Origin: Candidatus Staskawiczbacteria bacterium
GTDB taxonomy: Bacteria; Patescibacteriota; Minisyncoccia; Minisyncoccales; Staskawiczbacteraceae
DNA: 7,191 nucleotides
Direction: 5' to 3'
Assembly: GCA_016866675.1 (NCBI GenBank)
Contig: VGLO01000036.1
Location: forward strand, 1 to 7,191
This document shows, piece by piece, positions 1 to 4,476 of this stretch (position 1 is the first letter of the stretch; every line of letters begins with the position of its first letter). The notes under the pieces were generated by a model, which was not told the origin of the DNA, did no database searches, and was given only the letters and a program-made list of their open reading frames with translations. The position numbers and the translations under genes were made by a program.

Positions 1-158
1 TCTTTTGCTACTTCTTTTGGATTTTTATTTAATTTTTTAGCTAAAACTAAAGCTACATTAGCAGAATAGTCTCCATGTAACTTATCTTTTGGAACTTCAA
101 CAGTAAATTCATTTAAATCAGAAAACTTCTCAATTATTTTTTTTATTTCTTCTTTCAT
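1..158 (-). CDS. argS: Arginyl-tRNA synthetase, N-terminal fragment (runs off the left edge)
   Basis: Only the first 52 codons are present. Translation from the ATG at 158 gives MKEEIKKIIEKFSDLNEF, then a segment ending in HGDYSANVALVLAKKLNKNP. This matches the N-terminal additional domain of class I ArgRS, where a (G)DY(S/T)xNVAxxLAK segment is characteristic and the domain contacts the tRNA D-loop. The enzyme charges tRNA-Arg in the cytoplasm. The catalytic HIGH and KMSKS regions lie outside the window. Its ATG overlaps the pyrH TGA as ATGA (158-155), and no Shine-Dalgarno sequence is visible before it, so translational coupling to pyrH is the likely mode of initiation. The family call rests on a short stretch, but that stretch is typical. 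Confidence 0.85.
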   Translation of the reverse strand, partial: MKEEIKKIIEKFSDLNEFTVEVPKDKLHGDYSANVALVLAKKLNKNPKEVAK

Positions 159-832
159 TGAATTAGTGTACCAATAAATGACTTGTTATTTAAAAAGTTT
201 TCAAGTCTATCAAGTTTATTTCCATTAATTATAACTACTTTTATTTTTAAAACCTCTGCTTCTCTTGAAGCTCGTGGATCAAATGGCATTGATAAACCCG
301 GGCTCCATTTATTCCCTACTATTTTTCTAAAACTCTTCCAGTCAATTTCTTTAAAAGATTTTGCTGAAGGATATTTTTTAGGGTCTTTATCATAGACATA
401 ATCAATATTGGTTAAGTTAACAATGGTTTTTATTCCCATGTTTTTTGCCAAAGTGACCGCGCAATAATCTGTTGACCAGCTAGGCTTCCATCCTCCACCA
501 ACTACAATATTTTTACCTGTGCTTAACTTTTTGGATGGATTTGTAATGATTTCACAAAATGCCATCTCTCCAAATAGCTGCCGTACTATTTTTGCATTAA
601 GTCGCGAAACATCAATTCCAATTAAATCCCTCTCATTTGAATCTGCCCCAAAATCCAATAACGCTTTTTGATAATTACGAGCAATCTTACCACCGCCGAC
701 GAAAATAAAAAACCGATATCTGTTTATATGCTTTTTGACCGTATTTTTGAAAGCTCTCAAGAACGCTACATCTAATCCTTCAGGTGCAACCAGAGATCCG
801 CCTAAAGATATAATGATACTATCCTTGCTCAT
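155..832 (-). CDS. pyrH: UMP kinase, archaeal-type (amino acid kinase family)
   Basis: Phosphorylates UMP to UDP in the pyrimidine nucleotide pathway. The 225-residue protein shows amino-acid-kinase landmarks in order: SLGGSL (9-14), FVGGGKIAR (44-52), GIDVSRLNAKIV (72-83), VGGGWKPSWSTD (111-122), NLTNIDYVYDKDP (139-151), PFDP (183-186) and a C-terminal NG...GT. The shorter length and the GID-x-x-RLNA and GGG...TD arrangement resemble the archaeal UMP kinase subgroup more than the E. coli-type enzyme of about 240 residues. The ATG at 832 places the GGS glycine loop at the usual distance from the N-terminus; no strong Shine-Dalgarno sequence precedes it. The upstream gap (833-942) is AT-rich with a direct repeat of GATAAAAT, but I could not fix a convincing promoter. 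It ends in TGA overlapping the argS start. Confidence 0.9.
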   Translation of the reverse strand: MSKDSIIISLGGSLVAPEGLDVAFLRAFKNTVKKHINRYRFFIFVGGGKIARNYQKALLDFGADSNERDLIGIDVSRLNAKIVRQLFGEMAFCEIITNPSKKLSTGKNIVVGGGWKPSWSTDYCAVTLAKNMGIKTIVNLTNIDYVYDKDPKKYPSAKSFKEIDWKSFRKIVGNKWSPGLSMPFDPRASREAEVLKIKVVIINGNKLDRLENFLNNKSFIGTLIQ

Positions 833-936
833 AGTACTCTTATTTTATCTCATTTTATCCTAATTTTAAAGGTTTCCGAGTAATTAATTTTGATTCTCAA
901 AGTTAATTATTAGCTATTTAATTGTGTTTTATAATA

Positions 937-966
937 AGAAAAAACCATGCCTATTTTGACATGGTT
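937..966 (-). terminator. Intrinsic terminator of the 978-1607 gene
   Basis: Read on the minus strand just after the stop codon, AACCATGTC pairs with GGCATGGTT (one G-U) around a six-base AAAATA loop, and a run of six T follows. The stem is only moderately GC-rich, but stem, loop and U-tract are arranged as in a rho-independent terminator. It separates this unit from pyrH-argS downstream. Confidence 0.7.
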
Positions 967-977
967 GCCATTATTAA

Positions 978-1607
978 CTACTTAGGAATTTCAACAGTTA
1001 TTAAGAGATGTTTATCCTCTCGAAAAATTACAACAAAGCGACAATTGTCTAATGCATTAAAAAAATACTGAGCCTCATGAAACCTGTTTCGTATAATTCT
1101 TAACACTCCATGGCCACGAGTTAGGGTGACTATCTTAGCCTGAAAGAATGACTTCTTAATAGCTTCAGCAACCTTTTCAGAGTTGAGCTCTTTTGGGAAA
1201 AATCTTTCCCAGAATCTTTTCCACGCATGTTCAGTAACCCACACATTAGCCAATGTCTCGTTATCAATGGTAAAATCCTTTGGTATTCGAGGAGGGACCG
1301 AAAAGCTATCGCCACTCTCTTTAAAAGTAATTGTAATGGGCACACCCTTCAAAGTTTCTTTTATTTTGCTGATGTTTTGTACCACTTTCAACGCAGATGC
1401 ATGGTCTTCATAAAACCATTCATTAAAAATTAATTTATGCAAGAAACCAAAGAATGTTGGCACCTCACAGCTTTTAAGATACTCTGAAGATGTTGTCACT
1501 GGTCGCTGGGGTCTATAATATATACTTAGCAAAGTAATCATTGAAAGTCTTTGTTTCTCATTCAATGAATCTATTAAATCTTTTTTCATTTTTTTTACAT
1601 TACTCAT
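978..1607 (-). CDS. Hypothetical protein with a DUF4258/BrnT-like C-terminal region
   Basis: I do not recognise the full 209-residue protein. The N-terminal part (1-60) is charged and helical-looking. The C-terminal part (about 123-209) has VTEHAWKRFWERF (124-136), a helical stretch, and then two hydrophobic strands, CRFVVIF and HLLITVEIP. This order of 'T-x-HA-x-x-R-x-x-x-R, helix, paired strands' resembles the small RelE/BrnT/DUF4258-like folds, but that is pattern resemblance only and no catalytic role is claimed. There is no signal peptide or membrane segment. It is a monocistronic unit with its own promoter, long leader, AGGAGG site and terminator. Hand counts of three 60-base lines inside it give 37-43% G+C, against about 25% in parts of the metalloprotease-like gene, which hints at acquired cargo. 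The start is fixed by the strong Shine-Dalgarno sequence 6 nt upstream. Confidence 0.75.
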   Translation of the reverse strand: MSNVKKMKKDLIDSLNEKQRLSMITLLSIYYRPQRPVTTSSEYLKSCEVPTFFGFLHKLIFNEWFYEDHASALKVVQNISKIKETLKGVPITITFKESGDSFSVPPRIPKDFTIDNETLANVWVTEHAWKRFWERFFPKELNSEKVAEAIKKSFFQAKIVTLTRGHGVLRIIRNRFHEAQYFFNALDNCRFVVIFREDKHLLITVEIPK

Positions 1608-1613
1608 AAAGAT

Positions 1614-1619
1614 CCTCCT
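1614..1619 (-). promoter_or_regulatory. Strong Shine-Dalgarno site AGGAGG
   Basis: AGGAGG lies 6 nt before the ATG at 1607 and decides the start of the 209-residue gene. It stands out because most other starts here (argS, smpB, infC, rpmI, RAYT) have no recognisable Shine-Dalgarno sequence. Confidence 0.85.
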
Positions 1620-1633
1620 CTGATGGTTTCCAG

Positions 1634-1717
1634 ATATGATAATTCAGTAAACGCTACTGAAAAAATCATATGAAATGACAAAGAACAGGAAAAATATGAA
1701 ATCATAACTTTCCTGTT
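1634..1717 (-). promoter_or_regulatory. Structured 5' leader of the 209-residue gene (two inverted repeats)
   Basis: Between the promoter (1739-1767) and the ATG at 1607 the transcript would have a leader of about 125 nt. It holds two inverted repeats. The distal one pairs AACAGGAAA (1684-1692) with TTTCCTGTT (1709-1717). The proximal one is a nested imperfect palindrome: ATATGAT (1634-1640) with ATCATAT (1665-1671) outside, and TTCAGTA (1643-1649) with TACTGAA (1655-1661) inside, around a five-base loop. Neither matches a riboswitch I know. They could be cis-regulatory RNA or protein-binding sites. Confidence 0.45.
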
Positions 1718-1738
1718 ATTTTTCACTTTCACCTAAAA

Positions 1739-1767
1739 ATTATATAATAGTTTTTAACTCAGGTCAA
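1739..1767 (-). promoter_or_regulatory. Sigma-70-type promoter, TTGACC-17-TATAAT
   Basis: On the minus strand TTGACC (1767-1762) is followed by exactly 17 bases and a perfect TATAAT (1744-1739). This is the best promoter in the window. It would drive the 209-residue gene with transcription starting near 1732. The same AT block also reads TATAAT on the plus strand (1743-1748), so it may influence the divergent smpB promoter. Confidence 0.75.
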
Positions 1768-1782
1768 TAGTTTAAGTATACA
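1754..1782 (+). promoter_or_regulatory. Possible smpB promoter, TTAACT-17-TATACA
   Basis: TTAACT (1754-1759) and TATACA (1777-1782) are 17 bases apart, each with four of six consensus bases, and would start transcription close to 1789. A perfect 10-base palindrome, ATGATATCAT (1789-1798), covers the predicted start and could be an operator. The weaker alternative is the TATAAT at 1743-1748, which lacks a good -35 box. Confidence 0.35.
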
Positions 1783-1804
1783 AAAGAAATGATATCATAA
1801 AACC

Positions 1805-2248
1805 ATGAAAGTATACGCTGAAAACAGAAAGGCCCACTTTGATTATGAAGTACTCGATAAATACGAGGCGGGCTTGGTATTGCAGGGACAAGAAGTAAAA
1901 TCAATTAAGGGTGGTCATATGAATTTAAACGGGTCTTATGTGGTTTTTACACAAGGGCAACCTGTTTTAATAGGAGCCAAAGTACCTCCATATCAACCAA
2001 AAAACACTCCAGAAAGCTATAATCCAGAGCAAAGTCGCAAACTCCTTTTAAGCAAAAAAGAGATTGATTATTTGTATGGAAAGTCTCAAGAAAAGGGTTT
2101 TGCTCTAATACCCTTGAAAGTTTATGACAAAAGTGGTAGGATAAAGCTCGAATTTGGTTTAGGTAAGGGAAAGAAAAAATACGACAAAAAAGAAAAGATA
2201 AAGGAAAGAGACATTGAACGCCAGACAAGAAGAGAATTGGGAGCGTAA
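1805..2248 (+). CDS. smpB: SsrA-binding protein SmpB
   Basis: RNA-binding partner of tmRNA; it delivers alanyl-tmRNA to ribosomes stalled on mRNAs without a stop codon. The 147 residues show the family signatures in order: ENRKAHFDYEVLDKYEAG (6-23), LQGQEVKSIK (26-35), SRKLLLSKKEIDYLYG (77-92), IPLKVYDKSGRIKLEFGL (102-119) and GKGKKKYDKKEKIKERDIER (120-139). The basic C-terminal tail normally inserts into the empty mRNA channel; here it ends in RRELGA, within the normal length range for short SmpB proteins. The ATG at 1805 gives the usual short N-terminus before NRKA; no Shine-Dalgarno sequence is visible. Its last codons GGA GCG and the TAA overlap the tmRNA 5' end (from 2239), so the gene and its RNA partner are physically fused. 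Confidence 0.96.
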   Translation: MKVYAENRKAHFDYEVLDKYEAGLVLQGQEVKSIKGGHMNLNGSYVVFTQGQPVLIGAKVPPYQPKNTPESYNPEQSRKLLLSKKEIDYLYGKSQEKGFALIPLKVYDKSGRIKLEFGLGKGKKKYDKKEKIKERDIERQTRRELGA

Positions 2249-2578
2249 GTTTCGACATGTGCACCTTTTTAAAATATGCAAATTGAGTATTCTCAAACCT
2301 CATAAAACTTTGAGAAAAAATAATTGCTAACTTATTTACTAAGAAGCAACCAGCATTAGCATACGCTTAATGTTCATCTTTACTGTTGACTCCTTATAGG
2401 CAGATAAAGGTGTTATATTATAAGGAAAAAACGGCTTTTCCTAAAAGCCGTAAATAAATTAGGAAGGGGTATTACATTTTCTCCTGCTTAATCATGTAAT
2501 ATCTAAAACAAAGCAGGATAAATTTGTAGAATTATTTTAAAAAAGCATTTGGACGCGAGTTCAATCTCGCCGCTTCCA
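2239..2578 (+). ncRNA. ssrA: Transfer-messenger RNA (tmRNA, 10Sa RNA)
   Basis: The 5' acceptor strand GGGAGCG (2239-2245) pairs over seven positions, one G-U, with CGCTTCC (2571-2577); discriminator A2578 follows. CCA is not encoded (CAA follows), so it must be added. TTTCGAC (2250-2256) and the pre-T-arm GGAC are hallmark tmRNA sequences. A long P2 helix is visible: 2266-2276 with 2533-2543 and 2277-2284 with 2521-2528. PK1 fits TGAG (2284-2287)/CTCA (2299-2302) with TCTCAAA (2291-2297)/TTTGAGA (2309-2315), just before the tag frame. After the tag come PK2-like pairs 2376-2382/2405-2411 and CCTTATA/TATAAGG (2392-2398/2419-2425), a clean PK (GGAAAA/TTTTCC at 2424/2436, ACGGC/GCCGT at 2431/2447), and a last PK (TATTACAT/ATGTAATA at 2470/2494, TCCTGCTT/AAGCAGGA at 2482/2511). 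The T-loop appears to be 6 nt (TTCAAT), one shorter than normal. It acts with SmpB to rescue stalled ribosomes. Confidence 0.93.
2326..2370 (+). other. ssrA: tmRNA proteolysis-tag reading frame, ANLFTKKQPALAYA-stop
   Basis: The resume codon is inferred as GCT (2326-2328), preceded by ATAATT, in line with the UA found a few bases before the resume codon in known tmRNAs. The frame reads A-N-L-F-T-K-K-Q-P-A-L-A-Y-A and stops at TAA (2368-2370). It starts AN like the E. coli tag and ends in the small hydrophobic string ALAYA, as expected for a ClpXP-type degron, although the final LAA is replaced by AYA. A Lys-Lys pair is in the middle. The frame lies between PK1 and the downstream pseudoknots, exactly where the mRNA-like domain belongs. 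Confidence 0.88.
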
Positions 2579-2596
2579 CAAAAATTATTATATAAT

Positions 2597-3106
2597 TTGA
2601 ATAGAATACCAATAAACAATTTTATACAGGCAAAGGAGGTAAGAGTTGTTGATGAAACAGGAAAGCAGTTGGGCTTGATGAATATATTTGAGGCAATCGA
2701 TCTGGCAAAGTCTAAGGGATTAGATTTAATACAGGTGACAGAAAAAGTGGTTCCACCCGTTTGCAAAATTGCTGATTACGGCAAACATTTGTATTCACAA
2801 CAAAAGAAAGAACGAAAGATAAAGGCTGGTACTAAAGAATCAAAATTAAAAGAAATTCAGATTGGCTTTAATATTTCACCCCACGACATAGAAGTTAAAG
2901 CAAAAATGGCAGAGAGATTTTTAAACGAAGGCGATAAAATAAAAATAAATTTGGTACTAAGAGGCAGAGAAAAATCAATGGCAGAATTTGCAAAAAATAA
3001 AGTAAAATTTTTTGCGGAATCCCTAGAAAAATTAGTGCCGACAAAAGTAGAAAGAGAATTAAAAAAAGAGCCGAGGGGGTTCACAATGATAATTTCAAAG
3101 AAGTGA
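2597..3106 (+). CDS. infC: Translation initiation factor IF-3
   Basis: Binds the 30S subunit, prevents premature 50S joining and proofreads the start codon and initiator tRNA. Full two-domain protein of 169 residues with this start. The N-domain has INNFIQAKEVRVVDETGKQLG (6-26), AIDLAKSKGLDLIQV (33-47) and PPVCKIADYGK (53-63). A lysine-rich linker follows. The C-domain has KLKEIQIGFNISPHD (83-97), RFLNEGDKIKINLVLRGRE (107-125) and a GFTMII ending. No in-frame ATG exists before residue 28, which lies inside the N-domain, so the start must be non-ATG. TTG at 2597 gives MNRIPINNFIQ, the normal N-terminal length; ATA at 2606 or 2612 is the alternative. There is no Shine-Dalgarno sequence. A TATAAT (2591-2596) abuts the start, and the tmRNA 3' end is only 18 nt upstream. 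It leads the classic infC-rpmI-rplT operon. Confidence 0.93.
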   Translation: MNRIPINNFIQAKEVRVVDETGKQLGLMNIFEAIDLAKSKGLDLIQVTEKVVPPVCKIADYGKHLYSQQKKERKIKAGTKESKLKEIQIGFNISPHDIEVKAKMAERFLNEGDKIKINLVLRGREKSMAEFAKNKVKFFAESLEKLVPTKVERELKKEPRGFTMIISKK

Positions 3107-3133
3107 TACATAAGATATAATCTTTCATAAATT

Positions 3134-3319
3134 ATGAAAACCAAAAAATCATTAACAAAAAGATTTAAGATAACTAAAACAGGAAAAATATTAAGAAGAC
3201 TTTCAGGTCAGGATCATTATCGTGCAAAAAAAACCGGCCAAGCAAAAAGAAAAGGCAGAAAATGGGTGCCATTGGCAAAATCAGAGTTTAAAAGAATAAA
3301 AAAATTTATTTCAAGGTAA
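3134..3319 (+). CDS. rpmI: 50S ribosomal protein L35
   Basis: Small basic large-subunit protein. The 61 residues begin MKTKKSLTKRFKITKTGKI, the family's N-terminal signature (KTKKSxxKRFKxTxxGKIxR), continue with the HYRAKKTGQAKRKGRKW region, and end in SEFKRIKKFISR, equivalent to the usual 'ADxKRIKxLL' C-terminus. The length is normal. It follows infC by 27 nt and precedes rplT by 4 nt, the conserved IF3-L35-L20 order. A TATAAT (3116-3121) lies 12 nt before the ATG with no clear -35 box, so cotranscription with infC is more likely. No Shine-Dalgarno sequence is visible. Confidence 0.95.
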   Translation: MKTKKSLTKRFKITKTGKILRRLSGQDHYRAKKTGQAKRKGRKWVPLAKSEFKRIKKFISR

Positions 3320-3323
3320 TACT

Positions 3324-3674
3324 ATGACAAGAGTAAAAAAGGGAATATCAGCGCATAAACACAGAAGACATATACTAAAACATGTTAAAGGTTTTCGCTG
3401 GGGAAGAAAATCTAAATTAAAACTTGCCAAAGATGCTCTAAGACATGCTTGGACATTCGCTTACCGCGACAGAAAAGCAAAGAAAAGAGACTTTAGGCAA
3501 TTATGGCAAATTAAAATAAATTCCGCTTCAAGAAACCTTGGCATAAGCTACAGCAGATTTATAAACGGATTAAAAAATAAAAAAATAGAAATAGATAGAA
3601 AAATTTTAGCCCAGTTAATAGAAAGTCATCCTGAAGTATTTGAAAAAATTGTTGAAGAGGTTAAATCTAAATAA
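3324..3674 (+). CDS. rplT: 50S ribosomal protein L20
   Basis: Binds 23S rRNA early in 50S assembly; in E. coli and Bacillus it also represses this operon by binding the infC or rpmI leader. The 116 residues start MTRVKKGISAHKHRRHILK and contain KGFRWGRKSKLKLAKDAL, then AYRDRKAKKRDFRQLWQIKIN, then the globular C-domain with LGISYSRFINGLK. These are the family landmarks at normal length. An AAGG (3313-3316), 7 nt before the ATG and overlapping the rpmI end, can serve as ribosome-binding site, consistent with coupling to rpmI. It is the last gene of the plus-strand operon and is followed directly by a strong terminator. Confidence 0.96.
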   Translation: MTRVKKGISAHKHRRHILKHVKGFRWGRKSKLKLAKDALRHAWTFAYRDRKAKKRDFRQLWQIKINSASRNLGISYSRFINGLKNKKIEIDRKILAQLIESHPEVFEKIVEEVKSK

Positions 3675-3677
3675 ACT

Positions 3678-3706
3678 AAAAGTCCGCCTTCTGGCGGACT
3701 TTTTTT
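3678..3706 (+). terminator. Strong intrinsic terminator after rplT, probably bidirectional
   Basis: AGTCCGCC (3681-3688) pairs perfectly with GGCGGACT (3693-3700) around TTCT, extended by flanking AAA/TTT, and is followed by a run of seven T. It closes the plus-strand operon. On the minus strand the same stem is followed by TTTTA, so it may also stop the convergent MGMT operon, which ends at 3789. Confidence 0.95.
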
Positions 3707-3788
3707 ATCTAATTGGCAGGGAGGGAGGAGTGAAAGCGTGATTTTATTCCGACCGAGCGAACCAATTATATAAATCGCTACACGATTT
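3707..3788. other. Convergent intergenic gap with a GC-rich patch and a small hairpin
   Basis: The gap between the rplT terminator and the MGMT stop codon contains a purine-rich, GC-rich patch (GGCAGGGAGGGAGGAG, 3715-3730) and CCGACCGAGCGAACC (3749-3763), unusual for this AT-rich window and bracketed by AATTGG/CCAATT (3711-3716/3762-3767). AAATCG/CGATTT (3772-3777/3783-3788) forms a weak hairpin right after the MGMT stop codon but lacks a T-run. No gene is visible; the patch may be a decayed repeat. Confidence 0.35.
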
Positions 3789-4043
3789 CTATACTACTCC
3801 TTCTTTATTAAGCAAAGCTCTCTTCTTTGGACTTCCTCTATTATATCCTCCAATAATACCATCTGACTTAACAACCCTATGACAAGGAATATTAGGGTCA
3901 TAATTTTTATTTAAAATATTTCCCATTGCACGACAGGCATTAGAATTACCAGACAATCTAGCCACCTCTTTGTATGTTAAAACTTTTCCATCGGGAATAT
4001 TTATAACCACATTAAATACTTTTTCTTGAAATGATGAACTCAT
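3789..4043 (-). CDS. Minimal O6-methylguanine-DNA methyltransferase (MGMT/ATase domain only)
   Basis: Predicted to remove alkyl groups from O6-alkylguanine by irreversible transfer to its own cysteine. The 84 residues are only the C-terminal helix-turn-helix and active-site domain of the Ada/Ogt family: FQEKVFNVVINIPDGKVLTYKEVARLSG (5-32), RAMGN with arginine-finger candidate R38, the acceptor motif IPCHRVV with Cys54 (52-58), and GIIGGYNRGSPKKRALLNKEG (62-82). Unlike the Atl/YbaZ alkyltransferase-like proteins of similar size, which replace the cysteine (PWHR), the PCHR motif is intact, so real transfer is possible. The N-terminal RNase H-like domain of full Ogt is absent. Its ATG lies inside the end of the Nudix gene (32-nt overlap), and later starts would cut the first helix. 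It is the last gene of the minus-strand cluster. Confidence 0.9.
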   Translation of the reverse strand: MSSSFQEKVFNVVINIPDGKVLTYKEVARLSGNSNACRAMGNILNKNYDPNIPCHRVVKSDGIIGGYNRGSPKKRALLNKEGVV

Positions 4044-4467
4044 GAGCCTTTTTTAATAATTCCTTTGCGTTTTTGTAAGTAATCTTTTTTTGCGCATCTT
4101 CAAATGGCAACCAAACAAAACCAATATGCTCTTTTGATATTTTAATTTCCTCTGTTTTGGTTTCTGCTATTAAAAAAGTCACTAGCTTAAAAACCCATGG
4201 CGCCTTTTTCTTTGCTTCTCCCTTTAAATCATAACTTTTTCTAAAAAAATATTTGGAATATTCTTTAAATCCTGTAATTATTTTTAACTCCTTTATTCCC
4301 GTCTCTTCTTCTATTTCTCTTCTGACTGTATCCTCAACGCTTTCATCTTCTTCAATATGTCCTTTTGCAAACTCCCAGTGGCCTGAATGATAATGCAAAA
4401 GAAGGTAGTGAGGCACACTATCAACCATTCTATAAATAATAGCTCCGGCCGACTTTTCTCTTGACAT
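4012..4467 (-). CDS. Nudix hydrolase, diadenosine tetraphosphate (Ap4A) hydrolase-like
   Basis: Probably hydrolyses dinucleoside polyphosphates such as Ap4A or related nucleotides. The protein shows SAGAIIYR, LLLHYHSGHWEFAKGHIE and a complete Nudix box GX5EX7REUXEEXGU (residues 36-58), including the REIEEE metal-binding glutamates. The GHWEF(A)KGHIE stretch is typical of NUDT2-like asymmetric Ap4A hydrolases, where proline usually stands at the alanine. I chose the ATG at 4467 (151 residues): it has GAGG 9 nt upstream and starts just before the SAGAII strand. A GTG at 4503 would add 12 residues encoded by a palindromic repeat and is probably spurious. It overlaps the downstream MGMT gene. The exact substrate is inferred. 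Confidence 0.87.
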   Translation of the reverse strand: MSREKSAGAIIYRMVDSVPHYLLLHYHSGHWEFAKGHIEEDESVEDTVRREIEEETGIKELKIITGFKEYSKYFFRKSYDLKGEAKKKAPWVFKLVTFLIAETKTEEIKISKEHIGFVWLPFEDAQKKITYKNAKELLKKAHEFIISRKSI

Positions 4468-4476
4468 ATTACTAAA

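Noticed and set aside
833..942. Promoter for pyrH-argS
   Set aside because: Several TAAAAT-like boxes exist, including the repeated GATAAAAT, but none has a credible -35 partner, so none was listed.
1947..2303. 118-residue minus-strand reading frame opposite smpB and the tmRNA 5' part
   Set aside because: It is the antisense of a clear smpB and ssrA, with no ribosome-binding site and no recognisable domain.
2424..2451. Minus-strand intrinsic terminator (ACGGCTTTT/AAAAGCCGT followed by T-run)
   Set aside because: No minus-strand gene lies upstream, and the sequence fits a tmRNA pseudoknot better.
2549..2596. Longer infC starting at TTG 2549
   Set aside because: These 16 extra codons lie in the tmRNA T-arm and acceptor stem; the peptide has no IF3 resemblance, and the TTG at 2597 gives the normal length.
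2503..3144. Two minus-strand reading frames opposite infC
   Set aside because: They are shadows of a well-supported infC, with no supporting motifs.
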